A stretch of 64,000 bases of DNA, taken from assembly GCA_947652605.1 (NCBI GenBank), contig OX393578.1, positions 35,035,470-35,099,469 of the forward strand. Reading direction: 5' to 3'. The first letter of the stretch is position 1. Each line of letters begins with the position of its first letter. This document shows positions 12,621-27,100 of the stretch, piece after piece. The position numbers and the translations under genes were made by a program. This DNA is from Elmis aenea (Eukaryota; Arthropoda; Insecta; Coleoptera; Elmidae). The notes below the pieces were generated by a model, which saw only the letters and a list, made by a program, of their open reading frames with translations, had not been told where the DNA came from and searched no databases.

Positions 12621-13066
12621 GTTTTTTTGATTGAGTGGCGTAATAATTACCCCACGTTTATTTAATACACAAATGCAGCTCGAATAATACGCACAATGTT
12701 AATAATATTTTATGATAACATTATTTTGCCAATGTTTTAAAAAACGGCACTTAAATTTTTTGACACGTGTTTGCTGTTTAATGATCTTAAACGTTTCTAT
12801 CAAAATATGAATTTTTATAAAGGTGCATATTTATATTAAACGCCAAGAATTACTTATTTTAAAAGGTAATCCTTTCGTTTTATATTAAAGAAACTTTTAT
12901 GGCACGAGATGGTTAAAAAGAGAAAACTCGGATGTGGATACGGAACTTTTTATAAGTCAACTATGAAAACGAAACATGAAATAACCAAACCACAAAAGTG
13001 TATTCGATTAAAATTTCATAAACGTATTATTTATGTAAAGCAGAACCATTCAATCATAGGAGCTAC

Positions 13067-13390
13067 TTAAAATCTCCTTATTCTTCTTACTCTTACGCCT
13101 CCTACCGTTAAGTGAGGCTTTTGTTGCTTCTTAAGGATGAGTACTCCATTTGTATCACTCTCTTCAACTTTTTTTAATCTTTTGTAGCTCTCTAACCTTA
13201 CTCCACTTGATCCCTCTGTTTGTGGCAGCTTTTTTACCTCCTCTATCCAAGTTTTTCTTGGTCTTTCGATTCGATTTTTTTCTCTCGTTCGACTGTCATA
13301 TTCTCCTCTGGGTATTCTATCTTCTTCCGTTCTATGCATCTTAGCTGTGCATCCTGCGTGTTTTGTTTTCTCTATGGGTTTCGTTTTCAA
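13067..13390 (-). pseudogene. Possible non-LTR retrotransposon C-terminal fragment
   Basis: A 107-codon minus-strand frame contains RPRKTWIEEVKKL preceded by Arg/Glu-rich sequence. This resembles the RGRPRKTW tail often found at the end of insect non-LTR retrotransposon reverse transcriptases. No reverse transcriptase motifs are visible next to it. It could also be a chance frame in a purine-rich stretch. Confidence 0.35.
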
Positions 13391-13960
13391 TTTTGTCCCT
13401 ACGAGTTTTACCTTAAAATTTTTTTAAAAACCTTTTTTCCGTACTTCTGATACAACTTTGTTATTTTTTTGTCGTGATCTATGATTGACAACCATAGTTT
13501 AGGATGGGGCCAAACATTTTGTAATATTACCTCTATCCTCGTTTCTTTGGATTTTTTTTTTCTTTTTTGAACGATAATGCGATTTGCATCAAAAAATTCT
13601 GCACATGTTTAGTTAATAAAATCTAATAATCCTTATTTATACAGTAAAGTTCGTCAACTGCATAAATGCATACAATGTTTTCCTGGCACCCATAGGTAAA
13701 AGTTGAATATCGCATGTCAAAAACTAAGTAGGTTATATCATACAGGTATATAATGAAAAAATGGTAATTGAACTTGAAATTGAAACATTCTAGATATTTT
13801 AAGAACCTGGTATATTTTGCCCATTTTCCGTTGAGATGCTTATTAAGCACATAAATACACACTTCTTTGTTAAATTACCAATCTTTTTATCTCTACTGGT
13901 TGTATAGATTCTCATGTTCATTTTGTTCAAGCATACATCTTGTGTGTATCTTCTCTGCAG

Positions 13961-14402
13961 TAGCGGACTGGGTCTAAAAGTATTGGTTGCCGGGAGACAA
14001 AGGTGGTCCACCGACAACAAGCTGCTAAGAGGTCATTAACACGTTCATTGTCCATGAGTCATATATGACACATGCACATCCATGATAAATGTCGAAAGTC
14101 AAATGCATACTTGAATATCAACATAAACGTACAGTTAAAGGCTCTGAAATGGTTGTAAGACGTGAAAAGGGGGCTATCTGAAGCTTTTTGAGCAAATATT
14201 TTGTATCACATATGACTCATAAATGTCCTATGTATATTATTCCAAAAACAATTGAATATGTTATTAAAGTATGTGGACACAGATTAAAATAAATGCTTGG
14301 ACAGTAACCATGTAGCCTAATGTTTAAGAAAATTCACTTCAACAGGGACCGACCGGGCCCACTTGCCATCAGGCAAGTTGACACCCTGCCAATCCGCCCC
14401 TG
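13961..14402. mobile_element. hAT-like element, CAGTAGCGGACTGGG / CCAATCCGCCCCTG ends
   Basis: The two ends are related inverted sequences typical of insect hAT-derived repeats (CAGGGGCGGATTGGCAG type). An 8-bp duplication is not legible and the inside is non-coding, so the copy is old. Confidence 0.5.
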
Positions 14403-14983
14403 ATTTTCTTTACATTTACTAATACTGCAAAGGAAGAGAGACCACCTAGATTTTTAAATTTATCTGTATCGGGTTAATATTTGAAAATTTTATAAAATTT
14501 CAATTTTTTTCAAAAAAAAAAAACGTAAAATATTTTGTTAACTGTACTAAGTCTGTTGAATAATGGGATACTTTAGCTGTCGAGCCGCTTACGCCGCAAA
14601 GTTCATTTATTAAGATCGTTGAGTAAAAGAAATAAAGAACCAGGAGCCATTTTGCCACTATATCGTGTCGTGACGCGACGACCCAAGCTCGAGTGCAACT
14701 TGATCAATAGTCCGAACGGTTCAAGGGTTCAAATACCGCAACTTCCAGTCTCTGTGTGAAGCTGCAGATCCATAAAACGCTTCAAAAATATGTGAGTGCA
14801 TGCGTTTGAAAAAAATACGTCAATTACTCGGAAACTCTAAAAAAATGGAAAATAAAAGTGGCGAATGGCCGTTTTGCGCTTTTTGTAGCAATCGCAAATT
14901 TTAAGTGTTAAGTGCAATATTACATTATTGCAGAATCTCATCTTTTTAACCGGTAAAAAAAAACATTATTTTTGGTTTAACCA

Positions 14984-15240
14984 GGGCCGAATCTAGACTA
15001 TCATCACTTGTCAACTTTTCAAATAATTATTTGCATTATTTCAATATCAACGTAATGATTTAACAAAAGTACGTTTGCGACAAACAGGCAAATTCTCACA
15101 TGTGTAAAAAATGTCTCCATTTGTATTCTTATATTAATAAAAATACTAAAACTTAAAAGTGTTTATTTTTGTCATTTGTCAATATAATTTTTAGGAAGGA
15201 ATAGCCCGTTTTAACCCTTTCGTTTCAGATCCGACCCTGT
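14984..15240. mobile_element. Probable hAT-like element with CAGGGCCGAATCTAG end
   Basis: It starts CAGGGCCGAATCTAG and ends CAGATCCGACCCTG. These are imperfect inverted repeats of hAT type. Flanking octamers do not match well. The 257-bp interior is AT-rich and non-coding. Confidence 0.45.
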
Positions 15241-15969
15241 CTTAAACGAATACTGCAGTCAACCTTAATGCGTTTGGAGTATTCGCTTTTTTAAGGCAAT
15301 AAAGTAAAAACGCGCAAAGTAAATATAAAAGCCTTAAATACTTTAGTTATTATAAAAGAGTTCGCAAAACGGCTGAATAATTCGCTTTTTGTTATGAAAA
15401 AAGAAAATGTAAAATCACTATTTTAGCAGCAACAGGAAAAAAAAATCATTTTAAAGAATTATGCCCGGTTGCATAAAGCTCGATTACAGTTATCGTTCCC
15501 ATAGTAACAAAGCTCTTACAATAAAAACTATGTTTAAGATTTTTTGAAGTTTTAATAATTTTAGTTTGCTTGTAATAAAACAATAAGCAAAATTACATAT
15601 TATTGTGTAAAAATTACACTTTTAATCATTTCAAAACCCACTAATTTACATTCTTAAAAAAAAACGCTAGTTTGTCATGTATTTTTGATTAAACACTATG
15701 TTAACAAATAAATTTAGCATTTTAGGATGAGTGTCCTGAAAAATGGAATTGTTGTCTTATACGTAATTCTTACCAATTTGGTGATTTCTAGTGCGTAAAA
15801 ATTTTTTTAAATACCTTATGTGACCTATTAATGTATTGCATAAGCCATTAATATCGAAAAATAACAAATACTATTTTGGTGGAGGCACGGGGACTGAATT
15901 TAATCCCGAAGAGTATTGCCTCGATTGCGTCTAAATAAAAACAGTTACATAATCCTTGTTTAGTTCTAG

Positions 15970-16150
15970 GGTGTCATGACCGGAGTCTCACATACCGGTG
16001 CCTGGAACAGGGCAGAGGTCACCGGAGCGATGTGGAGGGGCGCCAATGTTGGTAAAGAGCACGTCAGACCAATGGGATTAGCGGCAAGTCAACCAATAGC
16101 AGCTTTGCGCCACCAAGCGCCACGACGCCGAGATCAAACATATTTAGACT
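15970..16150. promoter_or_regulatory. Less AT-rich block upstream of Hr51: possible promoter or 5' exon
   Basis: About 180 bp stand out by GC content. They contain two CCAAT motifs (near 16070 and 16094) and an AGGTCA nuclear-receptor half-site (16015). A GTAAAG that could act as a splice donor follows GTTG near 16050. The frame at 15976-16215 across it has no similarity to known proteins. It may be a distal Hr51 promoter with a non-coding first exon. This is inference. Confidence 0.3.
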
Positions 16151-17389
16151 GTGACAGGATAGGAACATCGTTAGCAAATACAGATTTTTTCGAAAAGTTT
16201 ATGTTCATTATTTAGATAACATTGGAACATTGATAAGCAACTTAACAAATTCATATATCGCTACTAAAACAGACAGAAGCTTTAACTTTGCTGTACATAA
16301 AGATCGATATAGTAATAAATAAAAACAAATAATGTCTCAAACCTATTAAAACACCTCTTATTCATTAAACAAAAATGTTGAATCTACACGCTTTACTGAG
16401 TTTTCGCAGGAACTGAAAGAGTTTAATTATTATAAATAATTGTACGGTATTATAGGAACTTACTACGTACTATATATATTTTTTAATATGTATTAGTTTT
16501 ATTAGTAAAATTATTTTTTGTTACTCAGAAACAAACCCAAATAAAATGAAAATAAAACAAATTTTAAAAGTTTTGCATCGTCTAATATTTCAGTTTCGCG
16601 TTAACATAATATGTAAACGTGCATTTTTTTATTCATCGAAGAAACAATAAAGTAAGTAAAGTATAGGAAAAAATTGAGACTAGCTACACATAAATATGTA
16701 ACTAAATGATATTCTTAACATCGTTTTTTTATATTTGTTTATGTGAAGACTTGTAACAACATACCTACAATAAATCTTTAACCTAAAATATTTTATATTA
16801 CTACATATCAGGTAACCAACCAAACAATATTTCAAACAATTAACGATTGATTAGGAGATTTTTTCTTTCATATCTGTTTTTTCATTTCTCTATTTATTTC
16901 CGTAACATTTTTACAACTTTACCAAAAAGGTTTGAAAGTTGTGGTGGATAATATTTCTTTAATATTTTTCAATTATATTAACATTAGTTAGTTTTTTCGA
17001 TCACGATATTTTCATAAACTATAATATTTTAAATTTATAGTTATGACATAAACATCAAAACCTTTGCAAAGATATGATTTCGAAAATTAAATTGCGTCCT
17101 TAAAAAAAATATATACAATTTTTTGTAAATGAATAAAAGATGAGTCTACATTATAAAAGAAATAAGTGTATCTTTCTTTTATTATTTTCAAGTATTTGAT
17201 TTATTTGATGCATTACGTTTTTTTTTATTTTAAAAAACATTTATTTTTAGTTCTCAATATCTATTGGAATTGTTTTAAACTATATGTTTAATCTTAAATT
17301 ATCTTTGAACTAACATTGGATAATAAATTTTGTAATCTTTAGCAATAATTACAATCGTCGTGTACGTTTTAGAACAGTCTAATTGAACC

Positions 17390-17998
17390 TGTTGGTGGTT
17401 TGAGGGGGTTGACAGTGACAAGGGGGGTGTAGAGCGCAGCCGCGTGCTGTGACAGAAGTTAAACACGGGGTAGTAAAGTCTGATCCCGCCCATGGATGAT
17501 ATCTTAATACACTACCCTTGCCGCGGTTGAAAATCGTTCATTTTACAATACAACCACCACCTATACAAATCTAGTGAATCAGGTGCTCCATGATGAGTGT
17601 ATTAAAGTGATTTAACGAAAACAAATTATTGCCAATTAATAGTTAGTGAAAATATTTAGAGAAAATAAATTTAAACAAAGATTGTTCAATAATATATACC
17701 TACGTTTTTAATATATAAATTACTAGTCGTTAAGAAGACGAACTTAAAAAAAAATTAAACGAACTTAAAAAATTGTCACGTATAATTGTATAAATATAAA
17801 CGTTTTATTGTCGTTATTACGCACAGTATTTTAAAAATACGCTTAAGTATTAAAAATTAGTAGACAAGTACTTTTACGTACCACAACGATATATTTCGTA
17901 AGGCATTTGTTTCAAAGCAAACAAAAGCACTAGTCGAACCCGTAAATACGTCTGTGAATGCACTTAGCCTACTGGCGTCGGTAGGCATTTTAAAGCGA
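17390..17998 (+). promoter_or_regulatory. Probable Hr51 5'-proximal region (5' UTR or promoter)
   Basis: The 600 bp before the start codon contain a block (17390-17600) that is clearly less AT-rich than its surroundings and free of recognisable transposon ends, then an AT-rich stretch with a TATAAATA motif near 17790. It probably contains 5' UTR or promoter sequence. The transcription start cannot be fixed from sequence alone, and a more distal first exon is also possible. Confidence 0.35.
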
Positions 17999-18110
17999 AT
18001 GAACTTATCGACGGCGTCCATGGACAGCGCCGTGTCCCAGGCCACTTCGATCCATCCATCGCTTCATCCTCCGTGTTCGTCCCCAAACGAGAATCATCAT
18101 TTGCACAACG
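17999..18110 (+). CDS. Hr51: Hr51 coding exon 1 (N-terminal region)
   Basis: This exon encodes residues 1-37 plus one base of codon 38. The peptide is rich in Ser, His and Pro and has no recognised domain. The ATG at 17999 is the first in a frame that stays open back to a TAG at 17861, and no other ATG lies upstream in that frame. The base at -3 is C, so the start context is not strong. A second ATG at residue 8 (18020) could also serve. The donor at 18111 reads GTAAGT. The last G joins AA of exon 2 to make a Glu codon, and that phase match is the main reason for linking this small exon to the DNA-binding exon 5.8 kb downstream. Confidence 0.82.
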
Positions 18111-21100
18111 GTAAGTTAACATTACATTATCCGAAAGTAGTTTAAAAAAATATTTTGAAATTTTTACCTTCTAAAAAAGTAATATCGTACAATAAAGTTC
18201 CGTGATCAAAAACATTTTTGGTACAAATATTTCGACGATTTTGAGATTCCCTGAACACGTTTTGACCATTTAGCGATGACGTCCGTGTGTCTGTTTATGT
18301 GTACGTGTATTAAAATTATGTATGTTTTGAAATAATCATACAAAAATCCATTTAAAATCGATATTATAAATATTAATAAAATAAAGTTAAACACAGGATA
18401 ACCTTGCTTTAAATTCAATATTACAGTAAATAAAAAAGCAGCCTCTGTTGGAATTTTACAAAATTTGAAATTACCAAATCATAATTTAAATTCGAATGAT
18501 TAAAAATTTTGAGATCTTTTTTTAAGAACGGGTCCAAAAACGTTTTAAAATTTTCCTATGCTAAAAAGTTTATTTTTCTTAACAGAATACCGTTTGATTC
18601 AACTTTCTGGTTTAAGTAAGTATGAGTGTAATTACAATTTTTATTTAATTTTGTAAACATTGCAGGACGATAAATGTTTGAATTATTTTAGTGATATATT
18701 TTTAATACAAATATACCTTACAGCAGCAATTTTCAACGTTTTTGTATTTGCGCCTCCTATTCTGTACGAAATGTTATTGCGCCCCCCTTTTCCATACCAT
18801 TTTTTTGCGCCCCTTTTCCAATCCTCTTGTCTTGCCCAAACACTATTTATTTTTATTTCTCAACCATCTTTGGACTAAGCGTATTATTTCAAAAAATGTT
18901 ATTTTGTTAGTAGGTACCTTTTTCTTGCTCATGTACATTAAAGATACATACATTGGAATCTGGAACATTAGTTATTAAGGCTCACTAAGAACAATCGTAT
19001 ATGTGATTGTTGTCATTTCAGTATGTATTACTTGTTATTGTGTTTTTGCTGTTTTAATAAATAGTTTTGCTTTCGATTTCCAATTTTCTTCACGCCCCCT
19101 AGGGGGACGCACCCCATAGGCTGAGAATCGCTGTTATACAGGGTAATAAAATTTCATGTTCCAACGCGAGTAACTCGTTTATTATGAGGCTAGAGCTAGA
19201 GGATAGATTTTAATTTGGCAAGGCTGTTAAATTTGATTATCAGTATCAAAACAGGTTTCAGATATCTTCCACCGTTTTTATGTGAATTGAGAAAAAAACT
19301 GCATCATTGGCATTTGCTATATCAATTTTAGTTTTTAAAAATTTTAAAATGTAATAATCTTTTTGTAGCAACTTAAGATTCTGCATTTACTAGTTTTTGT
19401 CACGTCGATTTTATTTTTGTTTCGAAATTTATATTATTTTTAATGGCGACATATTTGATTAGTCCGTAGATGGGAAAATATGTTTTCTGCATTTAAAAGA
19501 CAATTCATCATATTATTTTTACTTACAAAGGATAAATCGTACAAAAACTATTTTTACACCATCAAGATATATTTAGTGAGAAAACAGTACAGTGGTGGAA
19601 AATGTTTGTAATTTTTTAATTTAGTTCCAGCTAACTAAGTAAAAGTCAAAATGGTTCCAATAAAAAAATTAGAAAGTTACAAAACCAAATCAATTTATCA
19701 AAAAGTTGGAAAGGATAATTTAAAAATTTTGATAAATAAAAGGTTTCCACGAAATATTTTCAGGACATGAGTGACAAATTGAATTTGTAATTTATATTTA
19801 ATACTAATTCAACCACTAGGTACTGCTCAATGGATTGTCTAAGAACGGATTATAATGCAGCGGTTGTAGGTGTTGCTTTGCTTATTTTTTAACATTTAAA
19901 TCGCACACCTAAAATAAAGCATCAATTTTTATCATCTAAAACGTATGTATCAGTAAAACAATTAGTGTTTTATTAAGTCTTAAATTGGGACTGGGTCCGT
20001 AAAATATAGGTACGGTTAGGGTTTTATAATTATTTTAAAATTGTGTAAGGATTCTACGACAAAGTAAGTTTGGGAACCGTTGGATTGTACAGGGTTTTTC
20101 TTAAATATTGCGAAAAAATAGGGAGGTGATTTCTTATCGAAAATTAAGGGGGGTATATCACATAATTTTTTTTCTTTAGACGTCTCCTTTCGGAGTTACA
20201 CCCCGCTAAAAGGGGTATTTCTCAAATTTGGATAAATGTAGAAGAATGATATTTGACAGATGTTTTATACTTATTAAAAGGTTTCCCATAGTAATATTTT
20301 CAATCGTGTCCCACCTTCACAGGGGGCTAAAAAGTGTGACACCTGTTGGTTTTTTAACAGAACTTTTTAGTGGGTTAAAATTTTACAATTAAAAATTTTT
20401 TTTGGAAGGTTGATTTATTTAAAAACATTTTTATTCTTTAGTTTTTTTCGTAAAACCTACAGTTTTTGAGTAAAAAATAAAATAAGTAAACACGAACCAT
20501 CAAATATTCCAATATACAACGATTCATTTTGGTGGTTGCCATGGTTTGTTTATGTTCATGTTGGATAGAATTGACTGGCGTTTTAACGTTACAGCCGCGT
20601 AAACGTCACTTCTACCCAATATGAACATAAATATAAAAATATTAGAATATTTGATGGTTCATGTTTACCTATTTTATTTTTTACTTAAAAACTGTAGGTT
20701 TTACGAGAAAAACTAAAGAATAAGTAAAGTTTCTAAATAAATCAAGGTTTAAAAAAAAAATAATTTTAATTGAAAAATTTTAACCCACCAAATAGTTTTG
20801 ATTAAAAAAAAAAACAACAAAGGTCCCACTTTTCAGCCCCCTGTGGAGGTGGGAGACGATTGAAAATATTATTATGGGAAACCTTTTAATAAGTATAAAA
20901 CATCTGACAAATATCATTTTCCTGCATATATCCAAATTTGAGAAATAAAATAAAAGCCTAATTTTACAATTCCAAAAGGAGACGTCTAAGGAAACAATTT
21001 TATATGAAAGACCCCCCTTAATTTTTGATAAGGAATCACTTCCCAATTTTTTCGCAATATTTAAGAAACACCGTGTATAATTACGAGGGGGACGAACATT

Positions 21101-24100
21101 TTAGCAAAATTAGAAATGTAGAAATTAGCTTGTTAAAAACTTCTAACCCGAGTGTTAGATTCCTAATTAAAATTGAGATAAGTAACCTGATTACATACTA
21201 TGTAGGCAAAAAGAACCTACAAATTTTACATCAAAAATCAACTGCCCTACTACGTAATTCGTTTACTCTTACCCAACAATTTTCTAATCGCTTAATACTC
21301 ATATTTAAATATCTATATGTACAATTTAAATATCAATTGAACTTGCACCCCTAATATCAAAAATGTGTGCCATATGCAAAATGCTACGATGTATTTTTGA
21401 TATCCGCTCACACATCGTCCGCCTTTTACCGTAATTTTAATGCTACGTAAACAAGGATGGTGCGTGCAGGTCATAAAGACATGAGGAACTTACATATAGC
21501 AAGGGTGTCTCGATTTAATAGTACCGTATTAATTTGTCTTATCCAGGGATAAAGTGGTGGCATTATGTATAGAAAGTTACAGTAGGGTTGATGAATTGTT
21601 ACGCTATTAAGGGGAGAAATTTGTAGTTGATATAATATACCATGTGGTCAAGCAAATTAAAAATCTATTATGAAAGTGATTTGATACAACTTGCTTTTGT
21701 GATAACACTTGTAAGCCGCAACTGATACGTGCAATAAACCATGACGTTTCTCTGTAAATAAAATTTGAATATATCACGTAATTTACTGGAAAACAAGTTA
21801 TTTCATTATTCGAGTGTATGTTTGATTTAACAGGTGGCTTATTTAAAAAAACAGGTTGTATAATACATTAAGAAGAATGTGGAAAATTTTGGTAAAAAAA
21901 TTATGTAATCACCAAAAACGTGTGTTTCTTTCTAAGGGAGAATACAAACTAAAAATGTGCTCAGTTCTTGAAAGGTCCCGAAAATCTAAAACTTTAATTT
22001 CAAATTTTGTTTATAAGTTTGCAAACGATCAAACTCAGTTGTATAGAAAATATTGTGGCCCTGTCGCTAATGAATAAATGCATAAATAATTTTAAAAAAC
22101 CTCGATTTGAACGTAAAAATTATAAAATTACAACTTCATTATAAGAAAATGTCAAAAACTCGTAGAAAAAAGATAAAATTATAGCTTTCTTGTTTTTTTT
22201 TTCTTTTAATTATTTCTAAATTCCTTCGTAGCCTACTTGAAAATTTTACGTTTTTGCAGTAATTAACAATAAAATCGCGATATCTCAAAAAATATCAATT
22301 TTAGGTATAAACTGACTGTATGTTTTTGAAAGACAATAACATTTTCTATAAGACTGGGTAAAAAAATATAGGGTGTTGTTTTGAAGAAAAATTAGTTATC
22401 GATGTTAAAAGTTACACGAATCTGACCAAGCGTAAAAAACGTCCTGTATAATATTTTTAAAATGTAGCTAATGCAAAGTGTTATTTAATTTATTTTCTAC
22501 TGCCTTGTCAAAGTTTTTAAATGTTAAAATTTTTTGAAAGTGCTGTTTCGCTCAAAACTTTCATAAAAATGTAAATTTCACATAAACGGTTGACTTTACT
22601 TATATAAGATCATATATTTTTTAAAGTAAATTTTAAAAAAAATTCAAAAATATAAAATTATACAGGGTGTTCCATTTAAAATTTGTAAGCTTAAGTCCGT
22701 TTTCGGTTGAACTCGAAGTGCTATTGCAACTTTAATATTTTCATCGAATTCGGAACAAATGTCAGATACCATATTTTATTGTAATATCTTTAATAGTGTT
22801 CTAGATATTTATCTGTTTCCATCCTTTTACGCAACACTGTATATCATGGGATAAAAACAAATATCGTTCAATCAATAGATTAAAAAACATTGTATGCCAA
22901 TTAAAATTAAATGACGAATTAAATTATGAAATCGCCCATCACTAAAATAATTTAATACATTTAAAATCTAATAAAACATTTAAAAAAACTCCCTAAATAT
23001 TATTAATAATCTATACTCCGCAATTACTTGTCTGAATATCATCTGCTTGTTTAACAAAACTAATTACAATGTTTTTGGAAATATATTTTCAGTTTTAAAA
23101 CGAAAATACAGGCGAACAAATAACCTATGTAAATCTAAGTAAATGCAATTGTATTACACTTAATCCCCGCGTTACAATAGGGGGCGCATCGCCAAACATC
23201 GGGGCTGCCATAATTTGACATATGGGACCAGACGTGTCCCATTCACATGATAATCAAGCACACTTGATTAATACTCTAATGTCAATTTGACTGGAATTGA
23301 TTTCATAAACTCGATACTTAGGATCAACACATCAGGGACCACTTTAAACCTAGCAAGTAAATTTGAATGATAAAATATGTCGATAAATTGTAACAATAAA
23401 CAGACGTATACAAAACGCTATTTGATTGTATATATTGGTTGGGGATTAAAACATTATTTTTTCTTTAAATTGAGACAAACGCGTGGAACAAAAATGCGGA
23501 TTTAAAAAGGGTTAGTGACAGTGTAAAATAATAAAGCATCGTACTCAACAATACTGCGTGCACAATGTTGGCAAATCCTATAAAATTTAATTGTAATTTG
23601 GAGTTTCAACTAATTACGTTTATTTTTCAATAAATAAACTATTAAGTAATAAATATTTCAATATCTTACTTATTGATATTTAAAGGTTTAAATTTTAAAT
23701 GATCTTAATTTTAATAGATTTTAATTTTTCAATGATTTATTTTTTGTTCTTTAAATATTTTATTATTCTCTATCTCAAATAAACGTTTAAACACACTTGT
23801 CGTTGTAAAAGTGGTCAACACGATTTTAACGCCCTTTGGAATTTCTAAAATAATTAATTCTTGTCCTTTTGTTGTGTTTTGTATCGCAGTCCCAACCGTT
23901 TAATTTTTTGACTGGATTTTAAAATCTTTTTAGAAGTTCGAAGTTCACCAGGTAGCGTGGACTGCTATTCTTCATCGGTTGATGGCGATCAGCACCCATT
24001 AGCACTTTGTTTGCCCGGCGCCCAAACACTAGTACAAGCTTCTCGAACTCCGCCTCCACCTTGGAGTTTGCCTGCTAAGAAAGGAACCCCAGGTCTAATA

Positions 24101-27100
24101 TGCGTGGTTTGCGGTGACACAAGTTCTGGAAAGCATTACGGCATTCTAGCGTGCAATGGGTGTTCTGGATTTTTCAAACGATCTGTTAGAAGAAAATTGA
24201 TTTACAGGTAAGTCTATCTTAATTAAATAATTTTTATGTACCTTAATATTTCACTGACAAAATTACATTTTCGATGTTTCAAAGTAGGTATATTACCCTA
24301 TCTTTGCTTGTGATAGCAACGATAGGTAAAGAATACGAGTAAACCTTGATTGATTTACAAATGAAATCATTTCCATAAGTCGTAATGTGAAATATTGCAA
24401 AATGAGGTATCACTGACCGTAGAAAACTGTAAAAATTTCGCATAAAATCGTCCACTGCTTCACATACTTAGGTGCCACGTGGTCATGAGAGGCCTTGCTT
24501 AATGTGTATTTGGACGTTTTGAGCCATAAATATTTGAAAATATTTTTAAAAAAAAAACGTAAAAAACAGGTCTTAAGGTGAGGTTTACCTGTATACCTAT
24601 CTAAATAACGTTTTTGAATGCACTGCCATTAATAGGCAACTAATTAATTTAAAAAATATATAAAACCTGCAAACTTTGAATCCATCGAGATATTTTGAAT
24701 CCTTTCCATAAATATATTTAAAATCACCAAATAACGATTAATTTTGGCTCAGAAATTAAAAAAAAGTTTTATATTTATATTTTTTGACCATAATATCTAG
24801 ATATGTATATGGATTTTCAAAAACAATTCAAAAATGTATTTTGCATATTTTATACAAGGTGTCCCAATAAGCATAGGAATTAAAGACTGTTTTGTTAATT
24901 GGTAATGCTCCGAAACTCATTAAGTAGAAAAAAAGTTTTTATTATTATTTAAATAAAATTTTAATGCCAATATAAAAGTGCCTATATTAACGACAAATTA
25001 ATTTTAAAAACTGCCTTATATTTTGATTTATCCTATAAAATCAAAACCAACCATACATCTTAAAAAATAAATGCAACATATTATTACACTCTTAAGACTA
25101 TACAATTTACTTCCCTTTTTCATGTATTTCATAGCTATTATAATAAAAATATGGCTGTTAAATTCCATGCAGAGTCGGTCACCCTGTATAGTTACATATT
25201 TTTGTGTACAGTTGAGTCGGTTATAACGCGGGTTTACAGAGGGTGTATCCGACCCGCGTTATATAATAACCGCGATATAACCGAATTGTTTGAAGCTTAT
25301 TATATTTTAGTATAAACAACTCATTTTTTAAACTTTATTTGTTATTAATTTATAAATTATTTAAAAAAATAAACTTTGTTTACATATTAGCAAATACATT
25401 TAAAAACGAATAAAAAATCAATTGCTTTACAATTACACACCCAGAAAAGATTCGATGCTCTCAAATTAAACACATAACAATTACAATTTACGATTAATAT
25501 TATTGTGTCCAATAAGTATTCCAACAACATTTCTAGTATTTTTATTTGCCCTTGTCTTTCACGCTGGGCGCGTCAATACAAAAAAGTCTCGCGATATATC
25601 CGAAAGCGCGTTATAAAAGGCGTGTTATAAAAGGCGCAGTATAAAAGGCGCGTTATAACCGGCGTCCACTGTATTTTGCGATTTTAGGTAATTTCATAAT
25701 TAAACGAAAGAAATTATATTCAAATGAAGCCTTCCAAAGTGTAGTTGTAGTTTTTTACCGTTTTTATATATTATAAAATAAAATAAGTACATTAAAAAAA
25801 TGTAAGAAAACAAATAAGAAATTAAGCAATCAAACGAAATGAAATTATAAAACAAAGTTTAAACGATGGCCAACAAAGATATAAAATTTAAAGCAAATCC
25901 AATTAAATTCAACTGCAGAGCTGCACGGTAAAATCCAAATCCCACATGAACTAGTAACGAGCTAACTTCAAGCCAACTGTTCCGAGTATGCCAGGATGGA
26001 TCCGGAATTCAAGCGCTCAGATAGAACCACCGCGTTGGGACATGTGTTCTAGTGGAATCACTTTATATACACCGGCTCATCCTTAGGTCCCATGGGAACG
26101 CTGGGAATCATTTGGCGAGCAGGGATTTACCGTCAACTAAACTATTGGAAAGCTATTGACTACAGGAACGGACTGAGAAATTTGATGTAATTTTTAGTAC
26201 ATTTGTCACCGATAATTAAATAAAACACTAATCAAAAGTCAACGCTAGACTTGACAAAGGACTTCTGAATAGGTGTGTAAAAAGGAACTGGAATTAAATG
26301 TAAACGAACACCAAATAAAATAAACTGACCAGATTATTTTAGGGGCCGAATCGAAAAGAAAGTTTTAATTTTCCGTTGTCGATTAAAAACAAAGTATATA
26401 AATTTCGGTGGCCAGTTTTAACAATAAATTTTTTTAGTGCGTAAATAAAAAATAAATATAGATTTTTTATTGAAATGGTTTAAAATATTTAATGTTTCAA
26501 ATTAAACCAGTAAAGCAACGCATGTTATTTTAGAACTAACCTCTGATAAACAATACTTTTAAAAAGAGGTTAAACAATAAAAAAATTGTTTAGATCAATT
26601 TTCAAATATAAAATAATATAATAATTTTATGTAATCTAATTAATTTCTTTTTATTGTGGATAAGTGTTTTTAAATTATACTTAAATTTTAAAATATAGTT
26701 GAAAATCGATTTTAATTAATTCTTGATATTGATTTTCCAAAACATATACGAAAAAACAGTTATGGGAACGAAAATAACATATCCAAAACATTAAATACAG
26801 TAGAATCTTTATTATATGGACCTCGATTATCCGGATTGTGAAAATGAACAATTTTTATGCAACAAATTAGCAAATTATACGAATTTATTGCACAACACGT
26901 GAGGAACAGTCTATCAAAGAGTATGTTCAAAACTTTATTACTTGTAGCTGCTATAAGTCAGTAGCTGTTTAGATTCAAGATGGGACTTTTGTTTTCTGAA
27001 TAGATATTCATAACAAATATCTTTTTTTCTCCTCTCGATTATCCGGATTTTTCGTAATCCGGATCATCTTCATCCCCAATTAGTCCGGATAATGAAGGTA

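Larger units (their letters stand above)
1..17998. other. Upstream flank: transposon relics and unassigned AT-rich DNA
   Basis: No gene is supported in this 18 kb. It holds the mobile elements listed individually, plus AT-rich stretches with nothing recognisable. The short open frames at 5611-5865, 8054-8239, 9674-9877, 12138-12404 and 13623-14020 have no family similarity. Less AT-rich, transposon-free blocks are noted separately as possible regulatory DNA. Confidence 0.6.
18111..23933 (+). other. Hr51 intron 1
   Basis: 5.8 kb with consensus GTAAGT donor. It contains degraded repeats near 18720-19130 (runs of CGCCCC and a GAGAATCGCTG end), a CAGGGT end at 19140, the foldback element 20090-21075, the composite repeat 22090-22839 and a less AT-rich block at 23160-23340 that may be regulatory. 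No nested gene was recognised. Confidence 0.85.

Noticed and set aside
17954..17998. Starting Hr51 at the upstream in-frame GTG (15 residues earlier).
   Set aside because: There is no ATG in this frame between the TAG at 17861 and 17999, and a GTG start is not expected for an insect nuclear gene.
20780..21354. Open frames of 88 and 109 codons on opposite strands.
   Set aside because: They lie within or across the right arm and end of the 20090-21075 foldback and show no protein similarity.
23957..24207. Assignment to tailless or dissatisfaction rather than Hr51.
   Set aside because: The P-box CNGCS with the finger-2 spacing and the AF-2/C-terminal sequence match PNR/Hr51. Tailless-type receptors have a different P-box.
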